A DNA stretch of 64,000 nt from Cyclobacterium roseum (lineage in GTDB: Bacteria > Bacteroidota > Bacteroidia > Cytophagales > Cyclobacteriaceae), in the NCBI RefSeq assembly GCF_010119225.1, contig NZ_WNKF01000006.1, positions 1 to 64,000 of the forward strand. The letters run 5' to 3'. Within the stretch, counting starts at the first letter, position 1. Each line of letters opens with the position of its first letter. Both the position numbers and the translations under genes were made by a program. Under the pieces are notes generated by a model. That model made no database searches and was not told the origin of the DNA. It saw only the letters and a program-made list of their open reading frames with translations. Positions 53,763 to 63,097 of this stretch are shown here, one piece after another.

Positions 53763-55151
53763 ATGAATAAAAAGTGGCAAATTTCCAGAAGAAAAATGCT
53801 CAAAGGAGTGGGTGCCGCCATCGCTCTACCTTTTTTAGAGGCCATGGCTTCACCATTAAGCATGGGAGGCAACTTCAGCAAGGATGGATTCCCTATTCGT
53901 TCCGCATTCATGTTTATGCCCAATGGGGTGCATCCTGACAGGTGGACACCGGAGACCATTGGAAGGGATTTCATGCTTTCTCCTACGCTCTCGCCCCTAA
54001 CCCATTTAAAGGACGATATATTGGTTCTGGGGCAACTTATGAATAAACATTCTATTTTTCAGGGAGCCGATGGTCATTACGCCAAAACAGCCAACCTCTT
54101 AACTTGTTTGCCCATACAAAAAACGGCCGGAGACAACATCAATAGTGGAGGAATATCGGTGGATCAGATTCTTGCCAACCATTTTAAAAACGAAACCCTT
54201 TTCCCGTCATTAGAATACGGACTCGACCGGATCCAGACTGGAGTGGATATCAATGTAGGGTTTACCCGGTTATATGCCAGTAGCATCTCCTGGAAAAATG
54301 CCACCACTCCCCTTTCCAAGGAAATTGATCCTCGCCTGGCCTTTGACAGGTTATTTAAGTCCTTTGTCCCGGGTAATTCCTCCCTGGAAAACCCGCACAA
54401 AAGTAGCATTCTGGATGCTGTTTTACAGGACGCCAAATCATTAAAGAATAATTTAGGCCGTTCTGATCAGGATAAACTGGAAGAGTACCTGGAATCCATC
54501 CGCTCCATCGAAAAAAGAGTCAATAACCCCATTAACCTGAAGGATTTTGCCGGTAACATCACTCCGGACATTAAGAAAGAACTTGTACGTGTCAACCAGG
54601 ATATTGACGAGTATGTAGAGGTATATGGAGGCGTAAATATTACCGAAAAAACCCGACTCATGTTTGATATCATGGCGCTTGCCTTTTGGAGTGATGCCAG
54701 CCGGGTAGCCACTTTTATGTTTGGAAATTCGGTTAGCAATCGAAATTTTTCCTTTCTTGAGGGGGTGAGTGGTGCGCATCATTCCATCTCGCATCATATG
54801 AATCACCCGGAAAAAATGGAACAATATGACCGGATCACGCGCTGGCATGTGGAACAATACGCCTACTTTTTAGACAATTTAAAGGGAATAAAAGAAGGGG
54901 ACGGAACCCTGCTGGATAACTCCCTGGTAATGTTTGCTTCTGGACTACGGGATGGAAATCGGCATTCTCCCCGGGATTTGCCCATCGTTCTTGGTGGCCA
55001 CGGGGGAAATAAAATCAAAACTGGCCAAAACTTAATTTATGAAGAAAACACCCCGCTGGCCAATTTGTACACCAGTTGGATGCAAACCGTGGGCCTGGAG
55101 CAGGAAACGTTTGCCGACAGCACCGGGCCACTTTCCAATATCATGGCCTGA
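53763..55151 (+). CDS. Tat-exported DUF1552 protein
   Basis: A 462-residue protein with a twin-arginine signal (SRRKMLKGVGAAIALPF, RR at residues 9-10). The body fits DUF1552: MPNGVHPDRWTPE near 50, a conserved GADGHYAKTANLLTC near 100, and LIPEG-like DNSLVMFASGLRDGNRHSPRDLPIVLGG near 380-410. It resembles the sulfatase-like/alkaline-phosphatase-like fold used by DUF1501 proteins, but no catalytic site is proven. Tat export suggests it folds, perhaps with a cofactor or metal, in the cytoplasm. It lies 52 bases after the DUF1592 gene, its regular genomic partner. Confidence 0.9.
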   Translation: MNKKWQISRRKMLKGVGAAIALPFLEAMASPLSMGGNFSKDGFPIRSAFMFMPNGVHPDRWTPETIGRDFMLSPTLSPLTHLKDDILVLGQLMNKHSIFQGADGHYAKTANLLTCLPIQKTAGDNINSGGISVDQILANHFKNETLFPSLEYGLDRIQTGVDINVGFTRLYASSISWKNATTPLSKEIDPRLAFDRLFKSFVPGNSSLENPHKSSILDAVLQDAKSLKNNLGRSDQDKLEEYLESIRSIEKRVNNPINLKDFAGNITPDIKKELVRVNQDIDEYVEVYGGVNITEKTRLMFDIMALAFWSDASRVATFMFGNSVSNRNFSFLEGVSGAHHSISHHMNHPEKMEQYDRITRWHVEQYAYFLDNLKGIKEGDGTLLDNSLVMFASGLRDGNRHSPRDLPIVLGGHGGNKIKTGQNLIYEENTPLANLYTSWMQTVGLEQETFADSTGPLSNIMA

Positions 55152-55222
55152 TAATTCATTGCTTCTTATGATCATTTCCGCACCATCAGCAGGAAAACAA
55201 GCCCTTGTTTGCAGGACTATTT

Positions 55223-56722
55223 ATGAATAAAACGACCCGGTTTAAATTAATCCAGGAAACCCCACTTTCCTCATGGGTGCTGGTAGGGATCTCCTTTCTA
55301 ACCTTGATCCTTTATCTGATGCTTCTTCTGGTTCCCATTTCGTTGGATGAAGGAAATCCCTTTTGGGTACTGCTGGGTAGGTTTCACCCGTTGGTCCTTC
55401 ACTTTCCGATCGTACTGATTTTGTTGGTGACCGCCGGGATTTTGCTTGCACAGCTAAAACCTGGGATTATTCATTCCTCCCTTATTCGAGCCTTGCTGGT
55501 TGTGTCAGTGATAGCCGCTATGTTAGCTATAGGTGCCGGGTACGTTTTATACCTTTCTGAAGCCTATTCCGGAGCCTTGGTGAGCAATCATTTTTACGGG
55601 GCCTTGATTACCGGATCCTGCCTCTCCATCAGTGCTATATGCTACGAGTTGCGTCCTATTTCCGACAAATTTGTTCGCGCGTTCTTTTTTGGTTTTCTCT
55701 TCCTGACCAATGCATCGCTGGCGTATACGAGCCACCTGGGAGGATCTTTGACCCATGGGGAAAGCTATTTATCAGAACCCATTGCGGCAATATTGCCTGC
55801 CAAAAAATCCAACAAAGCACCGGAAGACATGCTTCTCTATTCAGATATCGTAGCTACCATCCTGGAAACCCGGTGTGCCAATTGTCATAATGAAAACAAG
55901 TCCAAGGGAGATTTATTGCTGACCAGCCACTCCGCTATGCTTAAAGCAGGAAAAAGTGAAAACCCGGCGGTAATACCAGGGGATGCCAATGCCAGTGAAT
56001 TGATGGTAAGAGTACTGCTGCCGGAGGGACACGACGATCGGATGCCTCCGGAAGGAAAACCCGGGTTGACTGACAGCGAAATAAACGTTTTGCGATTTTG
56101 GATCGAAACAGGTGCCTCCGAAGGAATAACCAAAGGAGAAATTCAGGAGAAATCCGTATTGGCAGAACTCGAGCAGATGATGCCCGAAATTCAGCAGGCA
56201 CAATATAAAATTCTGGAAGAAAAGGAGGCCTTCGAAGAAGCACTAAAAGCATTACAGGGTATGGCTTCGGAAATGCAAGTCGAAATCCTTCCCGATGAGC
56301 GAGCCAACGGGAAGTATTTTGGGCTGAAGATGAAATTTCCTCCTGCCCCCATAGGCAGCAGGGAACTTCAGGAATTTGCTGCCTACTTCCCCTATTTCTC
56401 CAGGGTTTCGTTAGCTTCCAGCAATATAACGGATGACGACCTTTATTACTTGGGTAAAATGACGAAACTCCGGCGGCTGGTGTTGCAGAAAACAGCCATC
56501 AATGGAGATGGTTTGCCTTATTTGAAGGATTTGCCCTTACTGGAAGAGCTCAACCTTTCCTTTACATTGCTGGATGATGGCAGTCTTTTACACTTACTTT
56601 CTTTCCAAAGCCTTAAAAAGGTTTACCTCTTTGGCACCTCCCTGAACGATGAGGTTATCGAAGCGGTACAGAAACACCGTCCGGACCTGGAGCTAATTTT
56701 GGAAGAAGGTCCTTTTTACTGA
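55223..56722 (+). CDS. Membrane cytochrome c with C-terminal leucine-rich repeats
   Basis: 499 residues from the ATG at 55223. Five hydrophobic helices (about 18-40, 52-75, 85-107, 120-140, 150-170; HPLVLHFPIVLILL resembles DUF2231-type membrane domains) precede a Planctomycete-type cytochrome domain with CANCH near residue 219 and the typical DDRMPPEGKPGLTDSEI. A linker helix and a leucine-rich-repeat tail (about 385-495; LRRLVLQKTAINGDGL, LLEELNLSFTLLDDGSL) complete it. It could anchor electron transfer from the two preceding periplasmic proteins to the inner membrane (inference). Confidence 0.88.
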   Translation: MNKTTRFKLIQETPLSSWVLVGISFLTLILYLMLLLVPISLDEGNPFWVLLGRFHPLVLHFPIVLILLVTAGILLAQLKPGIIHSSLIRALLVVSVIAAMLAIGAGYVLYLSEAYSGALVSNHFYGALITGSCLSISAICYELRPISDKFVRAFFFGFLFLTNASLAYTSHLGGSLTHGESYLSEPIAAILPAKKSNKAPEDMLLYSDIVATILETRCANCHNENKSKGDLLLTSHSAMLKAGKSENPAVIPGDANASELMVRVLLPEGHDDRMPPEGKPGLTDSEINVLRFWIETGASEGITKGEIQEKSVLAELEQMMPEIQQAQYKILEEKEAFEEALKALQGMASEMQVEILPDERANGKYFGLKMKFPPAPIGSRELQEFAAYFPYFSRVSLASSNITDDDLYYLGKMTKLRRLVLQKTAINGDGLPYLKDLPLLEELNLSFTLLDDGSLLHLLSFQSLKKVYLFGTSLNDEVIEAVQKHRPDLELILEEGPFY

Positions 56723-56771
56723 TGGTCTTTTTTTCGTTTTTTGGGTATTATAACTGATAAATTCAGACATT

Positions 56772-58244
56772 ATGCGCGTATTTCACTTCTTTCTTGCCAG
56801 ACCTTTCATATCCCTGGCGTATCTGTTAGCTGCCTTTTTCATGATTCAGTGCCAGTCCAAAACGGATACGGATATTACTGTTTCTTCGACCAAAGGTATT
56901 GATTTGTTGAAAGCCTATGTTGCCAAAAACCAGAAGGAATTTGACTACGAATTGGTTCATGAAAGCCGAGGGGAAGCGTACACCTACTATGTACTGAAGA
57001 TGACCTCTCAGAACTGGTTAGGTAAGGAAGCGGTAGAACCAGGTACCTGGTGGCACTGGGTCTCCTTTGTCATTCCGGACGATCTGAAATACGAAACCGC
57101 ATTAATGATCATCAGTGGAGGCAGCACTGGTAGCGAATTACCCGAATCTCCTGACAAACTGATTTTGGAAGGAGCTTTGGCTACGGGTTCTCCGGTAATT
57201 AAAGTACACAACGTTCCTTTTCAGCCAGTGCAATACAAAGGAGACAGTCTGGAGAAAAGAACAGAAGATGGGTTGATAGCCTACGGGTGGCGGGAATTTA
57301 TGGAACGTGGGGCCAATGACGAGGATGCCATCTGGTTAGCCCGGTTTCCGATGACCGAGGCGGTGGTTTCCGCCATGGATGCAGTAGTGGCCTTTGCCGG
57401 TGAAGAACTGGGCATGGAATTGAATGATTACGTGGTGGCGGGAGCATCCAAACGAGGATGGACTACCTGGACCACCGCAGCGGTGGATGACCGGGTAGTG
57501 GGTATGATACCCATTGTGATTGACATGCTGAATCTGAAACCTTCCTTTAAACATCACTGGCAAACGTATGGCTTCTGGGCACCTGCGGTGAAGGATTATA
57601 CCCGTGAAGGTATTTTCAATTGGATGGATAGCCGGGAATTTGATCGTTTGATGGAAATTGTAGAACCGTATCAATTCCTGGGAGAATACGAGGAAATACC
57701 TAAATTGTTGATTAACGCCACTGGCGATCAGTTTTTCCTGCCGGATAGCTGGAAATTTTACTGGGATGCGCTTCCCGGGGAAAAGCATTTGGCTTACATT
57801 CCCAATGCCGGGCACTCTCTCGATGGTTCTGATGCCGTTCAGGTAATGCTCGGTTTTTATTCCCACATTTTAGCCGATCAAAAACGCCCTGCCTACGATT
57901 GGGAGGTGACTAACGAGGCCATAGAGATCCGGACAGACCCGGAAAATCCGCCGGTATCCATCAAATTATGGACGGCCAATAATCCCTCCAAAAGAGATTT
58001 CAGAATCGATGAACTGGGACCTGAATGGACGGCAATCACCATTCCACAGGAAGAAGACGGCACCTATCGGATACCCCTGGAAACGCCGGAAAAGGGATGG
58101 ACCGGCCATTTTGCGGAAATAATATACGCAGGAAACGCCCCGTTAAAATTTACTACCGGCGTAAAAATCCTTCCGGAAACCTACGCTCATGAGGCCTTTA
58201 CGCCCAAAACACCCAAAGGTACGCCGGTAGCAAACGAACCTTAA
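56772..58244 (+). CDS. PhoPQ-activated pathogenicity-related (PqaA-type) hydrolase lipoprotein
   Basis: A 490-residue lipoprotein (MIQC lipobox, Cys27) of the PhoPQ_related family, an alpha/beta-hydrolase group. The nucleophile elbow is GASKRG with Ser near residue 226; an Asp in NATGDQFFLPD near 315 and His in NAGHSLDG near 345 complete the triad. WHWVSFVIPDD and GGSTGSELPES are typical N-terminal patches. Substrate unknown; relatives include PqaA of Salmonella. It is 49 bases after the membrane cytochrome gene and its stop overlaps that of the convergent PQQ dehydrogenase by four bases. Confidence 0.9.
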   Translation: MRVFHFFLARPFISLAYLLAAFFMIQCQSKTDTDITVSSTKGIDLLKAYVAKNQKEFDYELVHESRGEAYTYYVLKMTSQNWLGKEAVEPGTWWHWVSFVIPDDLKYETALMIISGGSTGSELPESPDKLILEGALATGSPVIKVHNVPFQPVQYKGDSLEKRTEDGLIAYGWREFMERGANDEDAIWLARFPMTEAVVSAMDAVVAFAGEELGMELNDYVVAGASKRGWTTWTTAAVDDRVVGMIPIVIDMLNLKPSFKHHWQTYGFWAPAVKDYTREGIFNWMDSREFDRLMEIVEPYQFLGEYEEIPKLLINATGDQFFLPDSWKFYWDALPGEKHLAYIPNAGHSLDGSDAVQVMLGFYSHILADQKRPAYDWEVTNEAIEIRTDPENPPVSIKLWTANNPSKRDFRIDELGPEWTAITIPQEEDGTYRIPLETPEKGWTGHFAEIIYAGNAPLKFTTGVKILPETYAHEAFTPKTPKGTPVANEP

Positions 58245-60376
58245 TTTTCCAGACTGAACGCCAGGTAGTAATCTCCGGAGGAGGTACCCATTTTACCCCC
58301 TCCTGCAGCAATTACCACGTATTGTTTGCCATCAACCCCATAGACTGCTGGTGTGGCATATCCACCTGCGGGGAGCTTGTATTTCCAAAGCTCCTCACCC
58401 GTATCTTTATCGAAGGCCCGAATGTATTCGTCTTTTGAGGCACCGATGAAAACCAGCCCTCCCGCAGTCACCACAGGTCCTCCGTAATTCTCTGTTCCAG
58501 TTTGAGGAATTCCCCTGGCAGTCAACTCTGGATATTCTCCCAAAGGGACTGACCAGGCAATTTGCCCCTTATTGAGGTCAATGGCGTTTAAGGTTCCCCA
58601 GGGAGGTTTGACCGCAGGATATCCCTCCTGATCGAAAAATCGGTTATATCCGGTGGTGGTATAGGGAACAGCCGAAAGGTTGGAATCTTCGCCGATCGTA
58701 TGCGCATCCTGATCCCCTTCTGGTTGCAATAGGTAATTGACCAAGGCTTCCCTGGTTTCCGGCTTGAGGTGCTGAAAAGCGGGCATCCTACCCTTTCCCT
58801 TAGCAATAATACCGAGTATTTCATTTTCATTTAAGCGCTGGCCGACTTCCATGAGCGAAGGAAACGTACCGGATGGGTCGCCCTTTTTATCCAAACCATG
58901 ACACATGCCACAATGCGTAAAATAGGCGGATTTCCCTGGTGAAACCTTACCACCACTCGTGGGAACCATGGTCAATATCCAGGGCATTTCGTTGGCATTC
59001 ACGTATAGCAAACCTGTCTCCTCATCATATGCGGCACCTCCCCATTCCCCTCCTCCATCAAAACCGGGGAAAATAACGGTTCCCTCACTGCTGGGAGGCA
59101 TAAAGGTATGGCCAAATTTCAGGCCCTGGATCTTCTCTCGAACATAAGCTTCTGATTCCGGAGAGATATCAGTGACCTCGGCCTCGGTAAAAACCTGCCT
59201 GGAAAATGGGGGTGGAACCTGAGGCAAAGGCTGCCTGGGCCATACTTCCTCTCCTTCAAGACTGGAAGGCGGTATTTCGACTTCCTCAATGGGATAAACC
59301 GGCTCCCCGGTCTCCCGGTCGAAAATAAAGACCCTTCCCGTTTTGGTAATTTGAGCGACTGCCTGTGTGGTTTTACCTTCCCTTTCTATCGTTACCAGGT
59401 TGGGGGGAGCGGGTAAATCCCGATCCCATACATCGTGTCTCACCGTTTGGTAATGCCAGATACGCGCTCCGTTTTCAGCATTTAATGCCAGCAGGGAATT
59501 GGCAAAAAGGTTTTCTCCCTTGCGATTACCTCCCCAGAAATCAAATGCCGCAGATCCGGTGGGAATGTAGACAATACCTGTGGCTTCGTCCAGGCTCATC
59601 CCTGCCCAGCTATTAGCTCCTCCGGCCGACAAATAAGCATCTTCGGGCCAGGTGTCGTACCCAAACTCCCCCGGTTTGGGAATGGTATGAAATACCCATT
59701 CAATCTCTCCGCTAATCACGTCAAATGCGCGTATGTAGCCTGGGGCCGCATCGGAATTTTCGGATACCCGCGTTCCCAGAATCAATTTGTTTTTATAAAT
59801 AACCCCAGGGGTTGATGAAATCACATAGCGGTCCTGTGCCCAATCTCCCAGCCCTTTGGTCAGCGCTACTTTTCCCCCATCACCAAATTCAGCTATCAGT
59901 TGCCCCGTTTTCGGGTCAAGGGCAAATAGATACGGTCCCGCCGAATAAAAAAGCCGGGATTGCTGCTCCGAATTCCAATACATTAAGCCCCTGTTTACAC
60001 TCCCTCCAATTTCAAAATCGTTGTGGGGATCAAATTCCCAAACGGGCTCACCGGTAGCAGCATTAACCGCAAACGCTTTCAAACTGGGGCTGGTGCCGAA
60101 AAGAACCCCATCAATTACCAGGGGGTTGCACTGAATTTGAGTGTTCCCCCTGCCCGACAGGTCTCCTGTACGAAATTCCCAGGCAAGTTTTAAACTACCT
60201 ATGTTTTCTTTGTTAATCTGGTCCAGAGACGAGTATTGGGCACTTCCCTTATTCCCCAAATAGACGGGCCAATCGGCACCGGCTGCCTCTTTATCGTCAG
60301 AAATGGATTGACAGGAACTTATCAGAAACCAACCCATTACCCATAAGGCTGGCTTTCGTAAAATCAAAATATTCAT
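58241..60376 (-). CDS. PQQ-dependent dehydrogenase with inserted cytochrome c domain
   Basis: A 711-residue lipoprotein (LISSC, Cys22) of the quinoprotein glucose/alcohol dehydrogenase family. The eight-bladed propeller is marked by repeated tryptophan-docking strands (WEFRTGDLSG, PVWEFDPHND, IEWVFHTIPKPGE, IAWSVPLGE, ELWKYKLPAGG). A cytochrome c domain is inserted late in the propeller, with CGMCH near residues 488-492 and a Met candidate in GRMPAFQHL. Such fusions oxidise sugars or alcohols in the periplasm and pass electrons to the built-in heme. No PQQ biosynthesis genes are in the window. The substrate is unknown. Confidence 0.93.
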   Translation of the reverse strand: MNILILRKPALWVMGWFLISSCQSISDDKEAAGADWPVYLGNKGSAQYSSLDQINKENIGSLKLAWEFRTGDLSGRGNTQIQCNPLVIDGVLFGTSPSLKAFAVNAATGEPVWEFDPHNDFEIGGSVNRGLMYWNSEQQSRLFYSAGPYLFALDPKTGQLIAEFGDGGKVALTKGLGDWAQDRYVISSTPGVIYKNKLILGTRVSENSDAAPGYIRAFDVISGEIEWVFHTIPKPGEFGYDTWPEDAYLSAGGANSWAGMSLDEATGIVYIPTGSAAFDFWGGNRKGENLFANSLLALNAENGARIWHYQTVRHDVWDRDLPAPPNLVTIEREGKTTQAVAQITKTGRVFIFDRETGEPVYPIEEVEIPPSSLEGEEVWPRQPLPQVPPPFSRQVFTEAEVTDISPESEAYVREKIQGLKFGHTFMPPSSEGTVIFPGFDGGGEWGGAAYDEETGLLYVNANEMPWILTMVPTSGGKVSPGKSAYFTHCGMCHGLDKKGDPSGTFPSLMEVGQRLNENEILGIIAKGKGRMPAFQHLKPETREALVNYLLQPEGDQDAHTIGEDSNLSAVPYTTTGYNRFFDQEGYPAVKPPWGTLNAIDLNKGQIAWSVPLGEYPELTARGIPQTGTENYGGPVVTAGGLVFIGASKDEYIRAFDKDTGEELWKYKLPAGGYATPAVYGVDGKQYVVIAAGGGKMGTSSGDYYLAFSLEN

Positions 60377-60400
60377 TTAAATTAGATTACTGGTTCCTGA

Positions 60401-60408
60401 CAAATATA
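60401..60408 (-). promoter_or_regulatory. Candidate -7 element of the PQQ dehydrogenase gene
   Basis: Read on the minus strand this is TATATTTG, a full match to TAnnTTTG, 25 bases before the start codon. The -33 position shows TTTTAC rather than TTTG, so the call is moderate. Confidence 0.4.
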
Positions 60409-60467
60409 TCAATTTTGGCCAAAGGTACCTTGTAAAAGTTTTCTGATAAAAAAGAACGATACAACAG

Positions 60468-60971
60468 ATGAAAAAACTACTTTTATGCCGCCATGCCAAA
60501 TCCTCCTGGGACCACCCCTTACTGGCGGATCACCTACGCCCACTGGCAAAAAGAGGAGAAAGAGATGCTCCCCGCATGGCTAAAAGGATGCATGCAAACC
60601 GGGTAATCCCGGAAAAGATCCTTACCTCGACCGCTGTTCGAGCCGTTCAAACTGCCGAAAGGTACCTGGATGTTTTCGTTAAGGAGGGACCAGAATTTGA
60701 AAAAACGCCCGATCTTTATCATGCCTCTGCCAGGGCAATCCTGGAAAACATCTGGCAAACTCCCGACCGGATAAAAACCCTCTTTGTATTTGGTCATAAC
60801 CCTGGATTTACCGATTTGATAAACCACCTGGGGGAGGATTTAGAAAACCTACCTACCGCAGCCGTTTTTGGGTTTTATTTCAAAACTGACCACTGGATGA
60901 AAATTCAATCCGGAAATGCTTCCTTCTGGCTATACGATTTCCCGAAAAATAAGGATCCTAAAATTCCCTGA
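60468..60971 (+). CDS. SixA-like histidine phosphatase
   Basis: A 167-residue member of the histidine phosphatase superfamily. The catalytic RHAKSSW motif (RHxxS/T variant) is at residues 8-14, with LAKRGERDAPRMA after it and the second His in FGHNPGFTDL near 109. Small stand-alone members of this size dephosphorylate phospho-His of HPt domains (SixA) or unknown phosphoesters. With four histidine kinases in the window a SixA-type role is attractive but unproven. Its 3' end overlaps the convergent SDR gene by 14 bases. Confidence 0.9.
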   Translation: MKKLLLCRHAKSSWDHPLLADHLRPLAKRGERDAPRMAKRMHANRVIPEKILTSTAVRAVQTAERYLDVFVKEGPEFEKTPDLYHASARAILENIWQTPDRIKTLFVFGHNPGFTDLINHLGEDLENLPTAAVFGFYFKTDHWMKIQSGNASFWLYDFPKNKDPKIP

Positions 60972-61689
60972 CATCTTGCAGTACCGCTGGAAATTCCCGA
61001 AAGTGGTCCATCAAATAGATTACTTTTTTGGCAATATCTTCGGGTGAACTGAGGCTCCCCTCAGACTTGAAGGATTGAAATTTATCCAGGTTACTGAAAT
61101 TCTCCTTTCCGGCCGAGCGAATGGTTTCCTGCATGGGTGTGTCAATGATTCCGGGAGACAAGGCATAAAGGGTAAAGCCCCTTTTCTTTAAATCAGACTC
61201 TTCCTGAGCGATTAGCGTCATTTGGTTCAAGGCCGCTTTGGAAGCGCTGTAACCTGACCAGCCGTCCATTACCTTTCCAGCCGCTCCCGAACTTATATTG
61301 ACAATCAATTTATCTCCCGGATATCGGTCGTACTTATTCATAAACGCATTCATCAACAGCGCAGGTGCGATCACGTTTACCTTATGTATTTGGCTGATAG
61401 CCTCCGGATCAATGTATCCGGTATGCGCAATATCCCCAATCCAGCCAGCATTGTTGATTAGGCAAATCTTTTCAAAGGAACCCTCCGGAAATAAAGCCGC
61501 TTCCTTTTCCAAGATGGCTTCTGCGTCTGAAAGATCCAGGGTCAAACTATGAAAATTTCCTGCTGAGCTCACAGGAGTTCTGGCAACGCCTATGACCAAA
61601 TTTTTCTTATCCCGGGCCAACCGTTCAGCCAATGCTTTGCCGAGGCCTTTACTCGTCCCGGTAATGATGTAACAATGAGTAGCTTGCAT
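60958..61689 (-). CDS. Short-chain dehydrogenase/reductase
   Basis: A 243-residue NAD(P)-dependent SDR. Nucleotide motif TGTSKGLG (about residues 10-17), NNAG near 82, catalytic Ser in VNISSGAAG near 134 and YSASK with Tyr and Lys near 148-152. Overall it is close to sepiapterin reductase/benzil reductase-like SDRs. Start ATG 61689 is preferred to the TTG at 61695. It is last in the NUDIX-MATE-SDR run, 28 bases after the MATE gene. The substrate is unknown. Confidence 0.9.
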   Translation of the reverse strand: MQATHCYIITGTSKGLGKALAERLARDKKNLVIGVARTPVSSAGNFHSLTLDLSDAEAILEKEAALFPEGSFEKICLINNAGWIGDIAHTGYIDPEAISQIHKVNVIAPALLMNAFMNKYDRYPGDKLIVNISSGAAGKVMDGWSGYSASKAALNQMTLIAQEESDLKKRGFTLYALSPGIIDTPMQETIRSAGKENFSNLDKFQSFKSEGSLSSPEDIAKKVIYLMDHFREFPAVLQDVREF

Positions 61690-61717
61690 AAACAATGAGA
61701 TGTTATAGGTTTCTGAA

Positions 61718-63088
61718 TTATACCAATTCGGAAAGTTTGCTTTGCGATTGACGGTACAATCGTAAACTTAGGGAATGAAACCGGTAAATCAGCATGGCCG
61801 CTGTCAAGGTGAGGCCTGTCAAAAGCCCCGTCCAGATACCCAGTTCACTCCATCCCAGATGAAAGGACAGGTAATATCCCAGCGGCAATCCAATTACCCA
61901 ATAGGCTACCAGGGTGACCAGCGTGGGGACTTTCACATCGGAAAGCCCTCTCAACGCGCCCAACCCTACTACCTGCAGGCCATCTGAAATTTGAAAGAAG
62001 GCAGCCACTACCAAAAGGCTAGCGGCCATTTCCACCACTCCCTGCTCCTCAATATACAAAAGAGGCAGGTAATTTCTGAATAGCAGAAAGGTCAATCCAA
62101 ACAGAAGCATAAAAACCGCAACCATTCCGAAAATGGAAAAGCCGACTTGTCGCAATTTTCCGATATCCCGTCTGCCCAGCTGATTGCCCACGCGAACCAT
62201 GGCGGCTGCGGACAAGCCCGAAGCCATCATGTAACTAATGGATGCCAGATTAATGGCAATTTGATGGGCAGCCAGGGCATTAACACCAATCCATCCCATC
62301 ATGATGGCCGCCGTGCTAAAAGCACCTACCTCAAATACGAATTGCAAACCAGTTGGGATGCCAATGCGCAGCATTCTTTTTAAAATAGAAAAACGCAGGT
62401 TTTTCAGACTAAAACCCATCAGAAAACGGGCATACCTTTCAGACCGGGTCACATATAGGTAAATGGCCACTGCCATCAGGATGCGGGAAATCAACGTGGC
62501 CCAACCGGCACCATTCAATCCTAAGGCAGGAAAGCCCCAGTACCCGTAGATTAACAACCAGTTAAGGCCTACATTGAATAAATTGAAAAAGACCGTAATG
62601 TACATGGCCTGTTTGGTCTGAGAGAGGCCTTCTATAAATTGCTTGTAGGTCTGAAAAAACATAAACGGAACCAGTGAAAAAGTTATGATCAACAGGTACG
62701 GAATGGCCAAAGTAACCACCTCCTCTGGCTGGCCCAACCACCTCAATCCTGGAGAGAGCCCTAAAATGACCAAAAACAGTACCAGAGAAGAAAAGCCATT
62801 GATAACAAACCCATGGCTGAGAAACCGTCCGATTTTTCCTATTTTTCCTTCTCCATCCGCAGCTGCCACCATGGGCGTGACGGCCATGGAAATCCCTATC
62901 CCAAACATCAGCATCAGGAAAAAGATACTATTGGCAAGTGAGGCAGCTGCCAGGGGAATAGCACCCAGCCTTCCTACCATGATGTTATCTGCTACACCGA
63001 CCATAACTTGTCCCAATTGACTTAGCATCACGGGATAGGCCAGGGAAAAGGTCGTACTAAAATCCGCTTTAAATTCCTGCAAACGCAT
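61718..63088 (-). CDS. MATE family efflux transporter (NorM-like)
   Basis: A 456-residue multidrug/toxin extrusion protein with about twelve transmembrane helices in two six-helix halves. Family patches are MLSQLGQVMVGVADNIMVGRLG in helix 1, FGIGISMAVTPMVAAADGEG in helix 2, and VRVGNQLGRRDIGK in the second half. It exports cationic compounds with Na+ or H+ exchange. It sits 9 bases after the NUDIX gene on the same strand. Confidence 0.94.
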   Translation of the reverse strand: MRLQEFKADFSTTFSLAYPVMLSQLGQVMVGVADNIMVGRLGAIPLAAASLANSIFFLMLMFGIGISMAVTPMVAAADGEGKIGKIGRFLSHGFVINGFSSLVLFLVILGLSPGLRWLGQPEEVVTLAIPYLLIITFSLVPFMFFQTYKQFIEGLSQTKQAMYITVFFNLFNVGLNWLLIYGYWGFPALGLNGAGWATLISRILMAVAIYLYVTRSERYARFLMGFSLKNLRFSILKRMLRIGIPTGLQFVFEVGAFSTAAIMMGWIGVNALAAHQIAINLASISYMMASGLSAAAMVRVGNQLGRRDIGKLRQVGFSIFGMVAVFMLLFGLTFLLFRNYLPLLYIEEQGVVEMAASLLVVAAFFQISDGLQVVGLGALRGLSDVKVPTLVTLVAYWVIGLPLGYYLSFHLGWSELGIWTGLLTGLTLTAAMLIYRFHSLSLRLYRQSQSKLSELV

Positions 63089-63097
63089 CTGGTAAGT

